A stretch of DNA of 64,000 bases. Origin: Crocinitomicaceae bacterium (GTDB lineage: Bacteria > Bacteroidota > Bacteroidia > Flavobacteriales_D > Crocinitomicaceae). Shown piece after piece: positions 17,840 to 26,383 of the stretch (within the stretch, counting starts at the first letter, position 1; every line of letters starts with the position of its first letter). Made by a program: the position numbers and the translations under genes. A model generated the notes under the pieces. That model was not told the DNA's origin, did not search any database, and saw nothing but the letters and a program-made list of their open reading frames with translations. The DNA lies in contig JAOASF010000182.1 of NCBI GenBank assembly GCA_025210175.1, forward strand, positions 1-64,000, given 5' to 3'.

Positions 17840-18958
17840 CTAAAGAAAGAATTCAGATGCTAGCCAATCGGCTAAAAGCTTGCCCTCGGGTGTAAGTGTG
17901 ATGGTGTCTGATTGCAAACAAACCCAACCCTTGTCGCTATATTCCTTTACTTTTTGCGAAAAAGAAGCGGGAATTTCATGAATTGCACGAAGGTCATGAA
18001 GAGAAACGCCCCATTTGGTGCGGAGCCCAACCATGATTTTTTCGTTGAACCGATCCGCTTCACTTAAGTGTTCTACCTCCCAAAATTGTTCTCCTTTTTC
18101 CAACTTGGCCATGTATTGAGGATTGTTGGAAAGGTTCCATCTTCTCGTTTTACCGTCAAAAGAATGCGCGCTGGGTCCAATGCCAAGGTATGTTTTTCCC
18201 TGCCAGTAGGAGGTGTTGTGCTTGGAGTAATTGTCAGGCGAACAAAAGTTGGATATTTCGTATTGTTCATACCCATTTTGTGAAAGCTTTTGGATGAGGT
18301 ACTGGAACTGATCGGCTTGTTCCTCTGGGTTGGAAGGAACTATTTCGCCAGCTTCAACTTTCTTTTCGAGGAGGGTTTTTTCTTCCACCGTTAAGCAATA
18401 GGCAGAAATATGCTGAACCCCCATATCTATTACGGTTTGAATTTGTTGGTCCCACGCTTCAATCGAAAATTGAGGGAGCCCATAGATTAAATCCACAGAT
18501 ATTTGAAGAATTCCAGCTTCCTTAGCCCAGGCCACACAACGGAGAGACTCTTCAGCCGTGTGCGCGCGATTCATCCAAGCCAAATCCTCGGCGCGAAAAC
18601 TTTGCAGGCCAATACTGAGGCGATTAACCTTGGCTTCCTTCCATGATTTGAGCTTATCGGGAATGATATCATCTGGGTTGGCTTCTAGTGTAATTTCCGC
18701 CAGTGGATCTACCTGGTATTCCCTTTGAATGGTTTGCAAGATTTCCTGCAGTTCTTCCGCTTCCAGTAAACTGGGCGTTCCCCCACCAAAATAAATCGTT
18801 TGGATTATTTCTTTCGTTTCATTTTTTCGTTCAACGAGCTCCTTACAAATGGCATCAACCATGCGAGATTGGTAACTTTTGAACTGCGTGCTGAAATGAA
18901 AATCGCAGTAGCTACAGCGCTGCTTACAAAAAGGAATATGTAGGTAAATCCCAGCCAT
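17840..18958 (-). CDS. hemW: Radical SAM heme chaperone HemW (CPDH-like)
   Basis: The 372-residue protein starts with MAGIYLHIPFCKQRCSYCDF, with the CxxxCxxC radical-SAM cluster site, and continues with IYFGGGTPSLL and a SAM-binding ITLEANPDD. HemW proteins resemble coproporphyrinogen dehydrogenase HemN but carry heme. HemN proper has an additional Cys (CxxxCxxCxC); here the fourth position is Phe, favouring HemW. The gene is 2.3 kb from hemACD in the opposite direction. Confidence 0.9.
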   Translation of the reverse strand: MAGIYLHIPFCKQRCSYCDFHFSTQFKSYQSRMVDAICKELVERKNETKEIIQTIYFGGGTPSLLEAEELQEILQTIQREYQVDPLAEITLEANPDDIIPDKLKSWKEAKVNRLSIGLQSFRAEDLAWMNRAHTAEESLRCVAWAKEAGILQISVDLIYGLPQFSIEAWDQQIQTVIDMGVQHISAYCLTVEEKTLLEKKVEAGEIVPSNPEEQADQFQYLIQKLSQNGYEQYEISNFCSPDNYSKHNTSYWQGKTYLGIGPSAHSFDGKTRRWNLSNNPQYMAKLEKGEQFWEVEHLSEADRFNEKIMVGLRTKWGVSLHDLRAIHEIPASFSQKVKEYSDKGWVCLQSDTITLTPEGKLLADWLASEFFL

Positions 18959-19027
18959 AGCGCAATATTACGAACAATGAGAAGAAAGGCTGAATAAATA
19001 TTTGTCTATCAGATTATTTACTTTAAA

Positions 19028-19405
19028 TTGCAAGGACTCGAAAACAAATACGTGAAGAATTTTTCTGAAAATAAAGACGAGATAAACAGAGAGTTAGCCC
19101 AATTCATCCAAACGCTGAATGAGGTTCTTCCCCGCTATTCCATGTTGCTGAAAAAGATGCACATGAACGATAGCGAATTGAAGGAATTAGGTGAATTGGA
19201 ACATTTTTTAATTGAGATAAACGCCAAGATTACCGAAATAAAGAACATGTTGGAGCACGACTTATTTGGGTATTCAATTGACTATTATTACCAACTCAAA
19301 ACAAAGGCTGGCGAAGGGAATAAAGAAGCACTTTTGAAATTAGAAAGACTGCGTGAAGCCTTTAGAGAATCCCTTAAAGGCGACACCTTGATGATTTGGA
19401 ATTAA
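19028..19405 (+). CDS. Conserved-looking helical protein of unknown function
   Basis: The product is about 117-125 residues, rich in charged residues and almost wholly helical, without a signal or membrane segment. It starts at TTG 19028 or GTG 19052; no in-frame ATG is near. I do not recognise a family. The reading frame fills the space between hemW and the oxidoreductase gene, and its stop shares the TTAA with that of the convergent gene, as other convergent pairs here do. These points support a real gene. Confidence 0.6.
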   Translation: MQGLENKYVKNFSENKDEINRELAQFIQTLNEVLPRYSMLLKKMHMNDSELKELGELEHFLIEINAKITEIKNMLEHDLFGYSIDYYYQLKTKAGEGNKEALLKLERLREAFRESLKGDTLMIWN

Positions 19406-20433
19406 TCCCATTTTACAACCACCTTTCCCGTACTTTTTCCATCTGCTAAAAGGTTGAATGCTTCGGTAAATTCACCCACTTTAAACGTACCACCAACCTG
19501 GGGGTGAAGTTTTCCTTCTTCTGTTAAGCGAACAACATTTACCAAACAGGAGCGAAGAACATTCGGCTTGAAGTCGGCAATTTTCAACATGTTTACTCCC
19601 AATACACTTTTGGAACGCATCATGTAGCCGATGGGCAGTGGGCGCCCCATTTTTCTCAAGAAATTCAAAGCCGACAAAAGTCCCCATTTGCCAGAACTCA
19701 ACTGTGAACCACCAAATAAAAATAAGCGTCCACCCGAACCCAAGAGCTGAAAATCCTTTTTAAAACTGTCGCCAGCCACTGGGTTGTACGAAATATCCAG
19801 GCGTTCCTTTCCCAAAAGTTGGTTGACTTGCTGGAAATAGTCGCCTTTCGAGTAATCGATCACCTGATCTGCGCCAAGTTTTTTAACAAAGTCGGCTTTT
19901 TTTGAAGAACCAATTTTTGCGTAAACAATGGCTCCAGCGTTCTTGGCCATTTGAATTAACAAACTACCCACTCCTCCAGCGGCTGCGTGAATCAGAACAC
20001 GCTCACCTTGCCGAATAGGAGATAGATAATGCGCCATATAATAGGCCGTAACGCCTTGTGTACACAGAGCCAACATAAAGCCAGCGTCGGCAGTTTCGTC
20101 AATAAGAGTAAAGGCATACTCCTCCGTAATGACATGTTTGGAATAGCCACCAAAGCGACAAAAAGCAAGTACTCGTTGACCGATTAAATCCTCCGAAAGA
20201 TCCGATCCCACTTGAACAATTTTTCCGACCACTTCGTAGCCTATAACACAGGGTCTGGGTGGTGCTTCGCGGTAGAGACCGTTGCTTGCCATAACATCGG
20301 CGTAGTTAAGACCAAAGGCCTCACTTTCGATGAGAACCTGTGTGGATTGAAGTTCTGGAAGACTCCATTCCTGACGCAAAAAGGCTTGTGCTCCTTTTTT
20401 ATTCTTTTGAAGTACGAGAGCTTCGCTTTTCAT
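19402..20433 (-). CDS. Zinc-type alcohol dehydrogenase-like / quinone oxidoreductase (MDR family)
   Basis: The 343-residue protein is a medium-chain dehydrogenase/reductase: an N-terminal GroES-like domain (SEAFGLNYADVMASNGLY, PCVIGYEVVGKI) and a Rossmann domain with HAAAGGVGSLLIQMAK. The structural zinc cysteines of true alcohol dehydrogenases are absent, as in NADPH:quinone oxidoreductases and VAT-1-like proteins. The substrate is unknown. I chose MKSEALVLQ at 20433; it overlaps the end of rsmI by 35 bases, so both are probably on one transcript. Confidence 0.85.
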   Translation of the reverse strand: MKSEALVLQKNKKGAQAFLRQEWSLPELQSTQVLIESEAFGLNYADVMASNGLYREAPPRPCVIGYEVVGKIVQVGSDLSEDLIGQRVLAFCRFGGYSKHVITEEYAFTLIDETADAGFMLALCTQGVTAYYMAHYLSPIRQGERVLIHAAAGGVGSLLIQMAKNAGAIVYAKIGSSKKADFVKKLGADQVIDYSKGDYFQQVNQLLGKERLDISYNPVAGDSFKKDFQLLGSGGRLFLFGGSQLSSGKWGLLSALNFLRKMGRPLPIGYMMRSKSVLGVNMLKIADFKPNVLRSCLVNVVRLTEEGKLHPQVGGTFKVGEFTEAFNLLADGKSTGKVVVKWD

Positions 20434-21109
20434 TTTTCTTGTTTTTTCCTTCAATTACCACTACAATTTCGCCCTTGGCAGGAGTTTGTTCAAAAAAAGC
20501 AAGCAATTCAGCTGCCGTTCCTCTGTGGAAGGTTTCGAACATTTTGGAAATTTCTCGAACGACACAAACATTGCGGTCCTCCCCCAAATACTCCATGATT
20601 TCGCTCAAACATTTGTTGATTCTATGCGGCGATTCGTACAACACAATGGTTCTTTCCTCTTCTTGAAAACCCAACCACTTGGTTTGTCGACCTTTTTTAT
20701 GCGGCAAAAACCCTTCAAAAACAAAACGATCACAAGCTATTCCACTCCCTACAAGGGCGGGAACAAAGGCTGTTGGACCAGGCAAGCACTCCAATTCAAT
20801 ATCGTTTTCCACACAAGCACGAGCCAATAAAAAGCCCGGATCCGAAATGCCAGGAGTGCCGGCGTCTGATACCAAAACCGTCACATCATTGGCCTTGATT
20901 TTCATCAACACATTTTCCAGGGCGCGATGTTCGTTGTGCGCGTGAAAAGGAGCAATGGGTTTTTTGATTTCAAAATGAGCTAAGAGTCGATTGGTCACAC
21001 GTGTATCTTCGGCAAGAATGTAGTCGCATTCTTTCAAGGTACGCAAAGAGCGAAGTGTGATATCTTCCAAATTTCCAATTGGTGTAGGAACCAGAACCAG
21101 TTTAGCCAT
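20399..21109 (-). CDS. rsmI: 16S rRNA (cytidine-1402 2'-O) methyltransferase RsmI
   Basis: The 236-residue tetrapyrrole-methylase-fold protein has the RsmI hallmark LVLVPTPIGNLEDITLRSL at its start, then LAEDTRVTNRLLAHF, VSDAGTPGISDPGF and VLYESPHRI. It methylates the ribose of C1402 in 16S rRNA with SAM. The ATG at 21109 fits the family. The lysine-rich tail (about the last 16 residues) overlaps the next gene and may not be essential. It is divergent from hemA. Confidence 0.94.
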   Translation of the reverse strand: MAKLVLVPTPIGNLEDITLRSLRTLKECDYILAEDTRVTNRLLAHFEIKKPIAPFHAHNEHRALENVLMKIKANDVTVLVSDAGTPGISDPGFLLARACVENDIELECLPGPTAFVPALVGSGIACDRFVFEGFLPHKKGRQTKWLGFQEEERTIVLYESPHRINKCLSEIMEYLGEDRNVCVVREISKMFETFHRGTAAELLAFFEQTPAKGEIVVVIEGKNKKNEKRSSRTSKE

Positions 21110-21258
21110 GGACGAATTTTTTAGCAAAGTAACGGTTTTCACAGGAGCTATAAGCCTTGCAATTCCGAAAACCCGTGTTCTTAATTTAAATTCAGTCTAA
21201 ATTCGCTCTGAAACCCACCTTATGACGGAAGTGTGACAGTTTTCTGACAAAGCGAGAG

Positions 21259-21266
21259 TACATTTG
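21259..21266 (+). promoter_or_regulatory. -7 box TACATTTG of hemA
   Basis: Exact TAnnTTTG match, 18 bases before the ATG at 21285. It overlaps the in-frame TTG at 21264, which would therefore lie upstream of the transcript and is unlikely to be used. Confidence 0.55.
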
Positions 21267-21284
21267 TGGAGTAGTCGTTATCAG

Positions 21285-22514
21285 ATGCTTCAGAATTTTC
21301 AAATAATTGCCTTTACACACGCCAACTTGGATGTTACCATGATCGGTAATTTGCACATTGAAGATGGGCAGTTTGAAAGTCGATTGAATGCAGTAAAATC
21401 CCATTTTTCTTGGTCTGAGTTTTTGTTTCTATCTACCTGTAACAGAGTGGAGATGGCTTTTGTGGGTCCAGCTATGGACACTGTAGATAAGCGTTTGGAG
21501 TTGTTGACCTACATGTACCCAGACTTGGATGCATCTACTCGAGTAGAACTTGCAGAAAAGTCCAATTACTTCCAAAAAGACAAGGCGGTAGATCATCTCT
21601 TCCGCGTGGCATCTTCCATCGATTCTATGGTAGTAGGAGAGCGTGAGATCATAACTCAGGTTCGAAATGCCTATGAAAAATGTGCCTCACATCAGCTTAC
21701 AGGCGATTTTATTCGCTTGGTGGTGAAGCAAACCATTGCCATTGCCAAAAAGGTGTATACTGAAACGGATATTTCTAAAAAACCAGTCTCTGTGGTTTCA
21801 TTGGCTTATCAGCGAATGAAGGAGTTGAACATTCCGTTGGATGCACGATTTTTGGTAGTCGGAGCTGGGGTAACCAACACCACCTTGAGTCGCTTTCTTA
21901 AAAAGCACGGTTACAGCAAGTTCACAGTCTTCAACAGAACCTTCTCAAAGGCAGAAAGTTTAGCAGCAGAATTGAAAGGAAGAGCCTTTTCTTTGACAGA
22001 ATTGCCACAGTATACGGAAGGATTTGATGTATTGATTGCCTGTACAGGTACCGATCATCACTTGGTAACTCCTGAATTGTACAAGACACTTTTGATGAAT
22101 GAAACGGACAAGAAGTTGGTCATCGATATAGCTATTCCACAAGATTTGGATCCAACGATTATCGATGAGCACAATGTGCACCATATTTCCGTTTCTTCCC
22201 TTCAAAAAATTTCAGATCAAAACTTGAAGGAACGTTCCTCTGAAATTGTAAAAGTGGAACAAATGATCGACGAGGCATTGAATGACTTCCAAAACATTCA
22301 TCGCGAACGCAATGTGGAATTGGCTATGCGGGAAGTACCGCAAACGGTTAAACAGATTCGCTCTACTGCCATGAACGAAGTATTCCGCAACGAATTGGAA
22401 ACCTTAGATGATAATTCGAAAGAATTACTCGAAAAGATAATCGGCTACATGGAGAAAAAATACATGAGCGTTCCCATGAAAATGGCCAAAGAAATCCTGC
22501 TCAAAAATCAATAA
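21285..22514 (+). CDS. hemA: Glutamyl-tRNA reductase
   Basis: The 409-residue enzyme has the catalytic Cys52 in LSTCNRVE, the glutamate-binding segment RVASSIDSMVVGEREI, the NADPH-binding FLVVGAGVTNTTLSRFL and a C-terminal dimerisation helix. It reduces glutamyl-tRNA to glutamate-1-semialdehyde, the first step of the C5 route to heme. It leads the hemA-hemC-hemD run, with hemC one base after its stop. The ATG at 21285 is supported by a promoter box just upstream. Confidence 0.96.
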   Translation: MLQNFQIIAFTHANLDVTMIGNLHIEDGQFESRLNAVKSHFSWSEFLFLSTCNRVEMAFVGPAMDTVDKRLELLTYMYPDLDASTRVELAEKSNYFQKDKAVDHLFRVASSIDSMVVGEREIITQVRNAYEKCASHQLTGDFIRLVVKQTIAIAKKVYTETDISKKPVSVVSLAYQRMKELNIPLDARFLVVGAGVTNTTLSRFLKKHGYSKFTVFNRTFSKAESLAAELKGRAFSLTELPQYTEGFDVLIACTGTDHHLVTPELYKTLLMNETDKKLVIDIAIPQDLDPTIIDEHNVHHISVSSLQKISDQNLKERSSEIVKVEQMIDEALNDFQNIHRERNVELAMREVPQTVKQIRSTAMNEVFRNELETLDDNSKELLEKIIGYMEKKYMSVPMKMAKEILLKNQ

Positions 22515-22515
22515 A

Positions 22516-23397
22516 ATGCGCAAAATCGTTATCGGCTCTAGAGGGAGTGATTTGGCCTTATGGCAAGCTAATCATGTGAAAAACCAACTAGAGAACTTGG
22601 GACATGAGGTTGAAATAAAAATCATTGTAACCCAGGGCGATGCCATCCAGCACCTTTCATTTGACAAATTGGAAGGGAAGGGTTTTTTTACCAAGGAAAT
22701 TGAAAAAGAGTTGTTGGATGAAAGCATTGACTTAGCCGTGCATTCACACAAAGACTTGGAAACCAATCCACCTGCTGGTTTAACCATTGCTGCTGTATCG
22801 GAAAGAGAAAACCCAGCCGATTTACTCTTGGTATTGAAGGATAAAACGGATACTACGAAGGTTTTTGACTTGAAAGAAAACCCGATAGTTGGTACTTCTT
22901 CAGCTCGCAGAAAAACACAAATGTTGGCTTTCAGACCAGATGTTCAAATCAAGGATTTGAGAGGAAATGTACCGACTCGAATAGAAAAACTGCGTAGCGG
23001 ACATTACGATGCAATTTTGCTAGCGAAGGCAGGCGTTGATCGACTTGAAATTGACCTTTCGGAGTTTCATGTATACGAAATGAATCCGACTCAATTTGTT
23101 CCAGCACCCGCCCAAGGTGTATTGGGCTTGCAAATCCGTGAGGGAGACGATCGAATGGCTGAAGTAATGTCGCATTTACACAATGCAGAGGTTTATAGTC
23201 AAATTCGTTTGGAGCGCCTGATTTTGAACAAGATGGAAGGAGGGTGTCAGCTTCCGCTAGGTGTTTATTGTTCGAATAATGAAATCTTCGTATCTTATGC
23301 AAAGCACGCGAATCTTCCTGCAAAAAACTACCGTTTTGATGTGGTAAATGCAGACCAAGATGTTCAGCGGATTGTTGATACATTGAAGGAACAATGA
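22516..23397 (+). CDS. hemC: Hydroxymethylbilane synthase (porphobilinogen deaminase)
   Basis: The 293-residue protein begins MRKIVIGSRGSDLALWQA and has HSHKDLETNPP, GTSSARRKTQM and DLRGNVPTRIEKL. The Cys that carries the dipyrromethane cofactor is at 244 in GGCQLPLG. It polymerises four porphobilinogens into hydroxymethylbilane. It follows hemA by one base and overlaps hemD by four bases (ATGA). Confidence 0.97.
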   Translation: MRKIVIGSRGSDLALWQANHVKNQLENLGHEVEIKIIVTQGDAIQHLSFDKLEGKGFFTKEIEKELLDESIDLAVHSHKDLETNPPAGLTIAAVSERENPADLLLVLKDKTDTTKVFDLKENPIVGTSSARRKTQMLAFRPDVQIKDLRGNVPTRIEKLRSGHYDAILLAKAGVDRLEIDLSEFHVYEMNPTQFVPAPAQGVLGLQIREGDDRMAEVMSHLHNAEVYSQIRLERLILNKMEGGCQLPLGVYCSNNEIFVSYAKHANLPAKNYRFDVVNADQDVQRIVDTLKEQ

Positions 23398-24053
23398 GAA
23401 TTTTTATCACCAAACACGAAAAAGAAACACAATTACTTCAAGCGTTTTGTCAGGACAGAAAATGGGACCTGGAAAGTCAGTCGTTGGTCGACTTGAGACT
23501 CAATCCAGATTACGAAAACCCAACTGATTTTGACTGTATATTTTTCGGCAGCAAGAATGCTGTTGAGTTTTATTGTTCTCAGTTTACCGTGCCCAGACAC
23601 GTGTCGATAGCCTGTGTGGGTTCCTCCACTTCCAATCAAATTATCAATCACGGCTGCAAACCGCAATTCATAGGTAAAAAAAGTGGCGACCCGAATCAAG
23701 TGGCCATCGCCTTCAAGAATTTTTTGGGAAACCGAACCTGCCTCTTTCCCCACTCCAATAAAAGTTTAGGTACCATCGCCAGTTTGGTTCCCGAAAAGCA
23801 AAAGATTGAACGGGTACTTTATTTCAACAACAGTGAGCCCAAGGTGGTGCAAGTGGCTGATGTTTATGTCTTTACAAGCCCCACGAATGTTCGCAGTTTT
23901 TGCCAATTGAACAATCCTCCCGCTTTGGCCATATCCATTGCTTGGGGGCAATCAACAGCAGAAACCATGCTCGAAAACAACATTCAACCTACCTACATCT
24001 TGAAGAATGCACAATTCAAGGAATTAATTGACGTTTTGTGTCAAGTGAATTAG
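23394..24053 (+). CDS. hemD: Uroporphyrinogen-III synthase
   Basis: The 219-residue protein follows hemC with a 4-base overlap and has the loosely conserved HemD pattern: FDCIFFGSKNAVEFY near 45, then ACVGSSTSNQI, and later ADVYVFTSPTNVRSF and SIAWGQSTAETM. It closes hydroxymethylbilane with inversion of ring D. HemD diverges strongly, so the call rests on these motifs and the hemC context. The rest of the pathway (hemB, hemE, hemL) is not in the window. Confidence 0.9.
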   Translation: MRIFITKHEKETQLLQAFCQDRKWDLESQSLVDLRLNPDYENPTDFDCIFFGSKNAVEFYCSQFTVPRHVSIACVGSSTSNQIINHGCKPQFIGKKSGDPNQVAIAFKNFLGNRTCLFPHSNKSLGTIASLVPEKQKIERVLYFNNSEPKVVQVADVYVFTSPTNVRSFCQLNNPPALAISIAWGQSTAETMLENNIQPTYILKNAQFKELIDVLCQVN

Positions 24054-24099
24054 TTCTCATTCCCTTTCTGGATGTACGAGGAATTCATTGAATAATCGT

Positions 24100-24107
24100 T
24101 ATTTTTG
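24100..24107 (+). promoter_or_regulatory. -7 box TATTTTTG of the PSP1-domain gene
   Basis: Exact TAnnTTTG match in the 76-base gap after hemD, 22 bases before the ATG at 24130. It suggests a new transcript separate from hemACD. Confidence 0.45.
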
Positions 24108-24129
24108 ACAAACAAATTAGAAGAGTTAT

Positions 24130-25602
24130 ATGGGTTGTGCGAGTTGTAGCAGTGGAGGAGGAACTCCACGCGGATGTAAAAACAACGGCACTTGTAGCTC
24201 TGGCGGATGTAACAAATTGGAAGTGTACGACTGGTTGGCAAACATGGCCTTACCAGCAGGACACGTCCCTTACGATATACTAGAAGTTCGTTTCAAAAAT
24301 AGTCGCAAAGGCTTTTATAGAAACACGAAAAATTTCCCGTTACAAACTGGCGACGTAGTTGTCGTAGAAGCCAGTCCGGGTCACGATGTGGGAGTAATCT
24401 CTGCATCGGGAGAACTAGCCAGAATACAAGTCCAAAAGAAAGCTCCTGGGTTAAAACCAATCGAGGCGAAGAAGATATTTCGCATTGCGAATCAGGAGGA
24501 TATTGAGAAATGGACCAAGGGTCGATCGCTGGAAAAAGAACTGATGTTCGAATCCCGAACGCTTGCCCTGCGTTTGAATTTGGAAATGAAAATTTCCGAT
24601 GTAGAGTACCAAGCCGATCTTACGAAAGCAACATTTTATTACACGGCAGATGGTCGGGTAGATTTTCGCCAGTTGATCAAAGACATGGCAGAAAGTTTCA
24701 AGATTCGCATTGAAATGCGTCAGATTGGCGCACGTCAGGAAGCTGCTCGCTTGGGTGGTATTGGGTCTTGTGGCCGTGAATTGTGTTGTTCCACTTGGTT
24801 AACAGACTTCCGTTCGGTATCGACTTCTGCTGCGCGTTATCAGCAATTGTCACTGAATCCACAAAAATTAGCCGGACAATGTGGAAAATTGAAATGTTGT
24901 TTGAATTACGAGTTGGACATGTACATGGAGGCTTTGAAGTCTTTCCCACGTTCAGACACTCGTTTGCATACAGAGAAAGGAACGGCATATCATATCAAAA
25001 CAGACGTCTTTAAGCGTCAGATGTGGTTTGCTTATGAAGATAGTTTTGGTGGTGGATTAATTCCATTGTCGCCTGAGCGCGTAAGTGAAATCATTTCCCA
25101 AAACAAGGCGGGCAAGAAGCCTGCAGATTTAAAAGACTTTGTTGAAGTTGTTGAAGTCAAAGAGCCGGATTACACCAATGTAGTAGGGCAAGACTCTTTG
25201 AACCGTTTCGATGGTTTGATGACCAAGAAGAAAAAGAAACGCAAGAAGAAGCCCAGAACTGCTGGAGATGCTTCGCAGAATCAGGCGTCACAGAAACCAA
25301 CGGCCAATGCCAACTCGAACAAAGGACCTCAAAAGCCAAGATCGGCTAATGCCAATAAGCAAGGAGCAGCTCAAGGACAAGGGAATGATGACAAGCCAAA
25401 AAGAGCTCCTCAGCGTTCGAAAAAGAAGCCGAATGGGCCAAAGCCTGAGCCAAAAGGACCTAGAAATTTGCTAGACGAAGCCAAGACCATCCAACCGAAA
25501 CAGGAAGGAGGAGAAGGTAAGACTCAGAATAGGAAACCCAAACCAAGAAGAAAGAAGAAACCACAGAATAACAACAATGGTGAAAATCAAAATCCTTCCT
25601 AA
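24130..25602 (+). CDS. PSP1-domain (RicT/YaaT-like) protein with Cys-rich start and basic tail
   Basis: The 490-residue protein has three parts. The first 35 residues hold seven cysteines and many glycines (CASCSSGGG, then TCSSGGCN). The middle (about 35-310) is a PSP1 domain with two clusters, SCGRELCCSTWL and GQCGKLKCCLNYE. In Bacillus subtilis, RicT has the matching domain and works with RicA and RicF, carrying Fe-S clusters and affecting RNase Y-dependent RNA processing. The last 120 residues are Lys/Pro/Asn/Gln-rich low complexity. Its end overlaps gldH by 26 bases. The function in Bacteroidota is not known to me. Confidence 0.88.
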   Translation: MGCASCSSGGGTPRGCKNNGTCSSGGCNKLEVYDWLANMALPAGHVPYDILEVRFKNSRKGFYRNTKNFPLQTGDVVVVEASPGHDVGVISASGELARIQVQKKAPGLKPIEAKKIFRIANQEDIEKWTKGRSLEKELMFESRTLALRLNLEMKISDVEYQADLTKATFYYTADGRVDFRQLIKDMAESFKIRIEMRQIGARQEAARLGGIGSCGRELCCSTWLTDFRSVSTSAARYQQLSLNPQKLAGQCGKLKCCLNYELDMYMEALKSFPRSDTRLHTEKGTAYHIKTDVFKRQMWFAYEDSFGGGLIPLSPERVSEIISQNKAGKKPADLKDFVEVVEVKEPDYTNVVGQDSLNRFDGLMTKKKKKRKKKPRTAGDASQNQASQKPTANANSNKGPQKPRSANANKQGAAQGQGNDDKPKRAPQRSKKKPNGPKPEPKGPRNLLDEAKTIQPKQEGGEGKTQNRKPKPRRKKKPQNNNNGENQNPS

Positions 25603-26056
25603 GCTTCTTCTAGGGCTAAGTATAATTTTCGCAATGGCTTCCTGTAATACGGAAGCCTTGTACGATAAATCGTATTCGTTCGAAAAACATGTCTGGACCC
25701 AAAAGGTGAAACCCACTTTTGTTGTAGAAGTGATGGATACGACCAAGTTTTACAACGTTGACTTCACCCTGCGCACCACTACGGAATATCCCTTTAGTAA
25801 TATTTGGATGAACATTGCCATGCGGTTGCCAGATGGGTCTCAATTGAGAAAGCCTTACGAACTGAAAATTACCGATCAGAATGGATGGTTGGGAACCAAG
25901 TCGGGAACAATGGTTGAAACCATTTTGAGTTTCCCGAAAAGCAAGCTGCCGCAGAAAGGAAAATACACCTTTACAATTGAGCAGGCTACTCCAGAACAAA
26001 CAGTTGTAGAGGTATTGGATATCGGACTTCGCGTTAGCGAGGCCAAAAAGAACTAG
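25577..26056 (+). CDS. gldH: Gliding-motility lipoprotein GldH
   Basis: The 159-residue product has a lipoprotein signal with the lipidated Cys at 23 (AMASCN) and a beta-sandwich body with NVDFTLRTTTEYPFSNIWM and PQKGKYTFTIEQ, matching GldH. GldH is an outer-membrane-associated lipoprotein needed for gliding in Flavobacterium johnsoniae. The placement straight after a PSP1-domain gene is common in Flavobacteriia. The start lies inside the upstream gene. Presence does not prove motility, since many non-gliding relatives keep it. Confidence 0.88.
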   Translation: MVKIKILPKLLLGLSIIFAMASCNTEALYDKSYSFEKHVWTQKVKPTFVVEVMDTTKFYNVDFTLRTTTEYPFSNIWMNIAMRLPDGSQLRKPYELKITDQNGWLGTKSGTMVETILSFPKSKLPQKGKYTFTIEQATPEQTVVEVLDIGLRVSEAKKN

Positions 26057-26283
26057 GCTTTCTTAAATAGTTTGACCAATTTTTTTCTAAACAGTAAGAA
26101 AAGGAGAATGTAAGGAATGGTCATCAGGAAGAGAATTCCTTTGTTGATATTCGTTCCAAAAGAAGCCTCATCCACCTCAGCCCCTTGCTCCGCTAGCATT
26201 TTACACTGAGAACATCCCTGCGCATAATAATCGATGCAGAAAAGAAGCGCGAAGGCGAGAAGTAAAAAGTATTTCTTATTCAT
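26053..26283 (-). CDS. Small membrane protein with a CSQC motif
   Basis: The 76-residue product has an N-terminal signal or membrane helix (YFLLLAFALLFCIDYYAQ), a short segment with GCSQCKMLAEQ, and a second hydrophobic helix near 48-66 (GILFLMTIPYILLFLLF) with a basic end. I have the impression of similar small proteins in other Bacteroidota, but no assigned function. The CxxC could bind a metal or be redox active. Its stop overlaps the gldH stop in a shared CTAG. Confidence 0.65.
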   Translation of the reverse strand: MNKKYFLLLAFALLFCIDYYAQGCSQCKMLAEQGAEVDEASFGTNINKGILFLMTIPYILLFLLFRKKLVKLFKKA

Positions 26284-26371
26284 GCGGTAAAGATACGAAC
26301 TAGTTGGCGGCCAAAAAATTAGACATGTATCTTTTTCTCCGAGCTCGAAATTTAAAAATTGGCTTTTCTTC

Positions 26372-26379
26372 TAACTTTG
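26372..26379 (+). promoter_or_regulatory. -7 box TAACTTTG of the TPR lipoprotein
   Basis: Exact TAnnTTTG match ending only four bases before the ATG at 26384, which implies a leaderless or nearly leaderless message. Confidence 0.6.
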
Positions 26380-26383
26380 TAAT

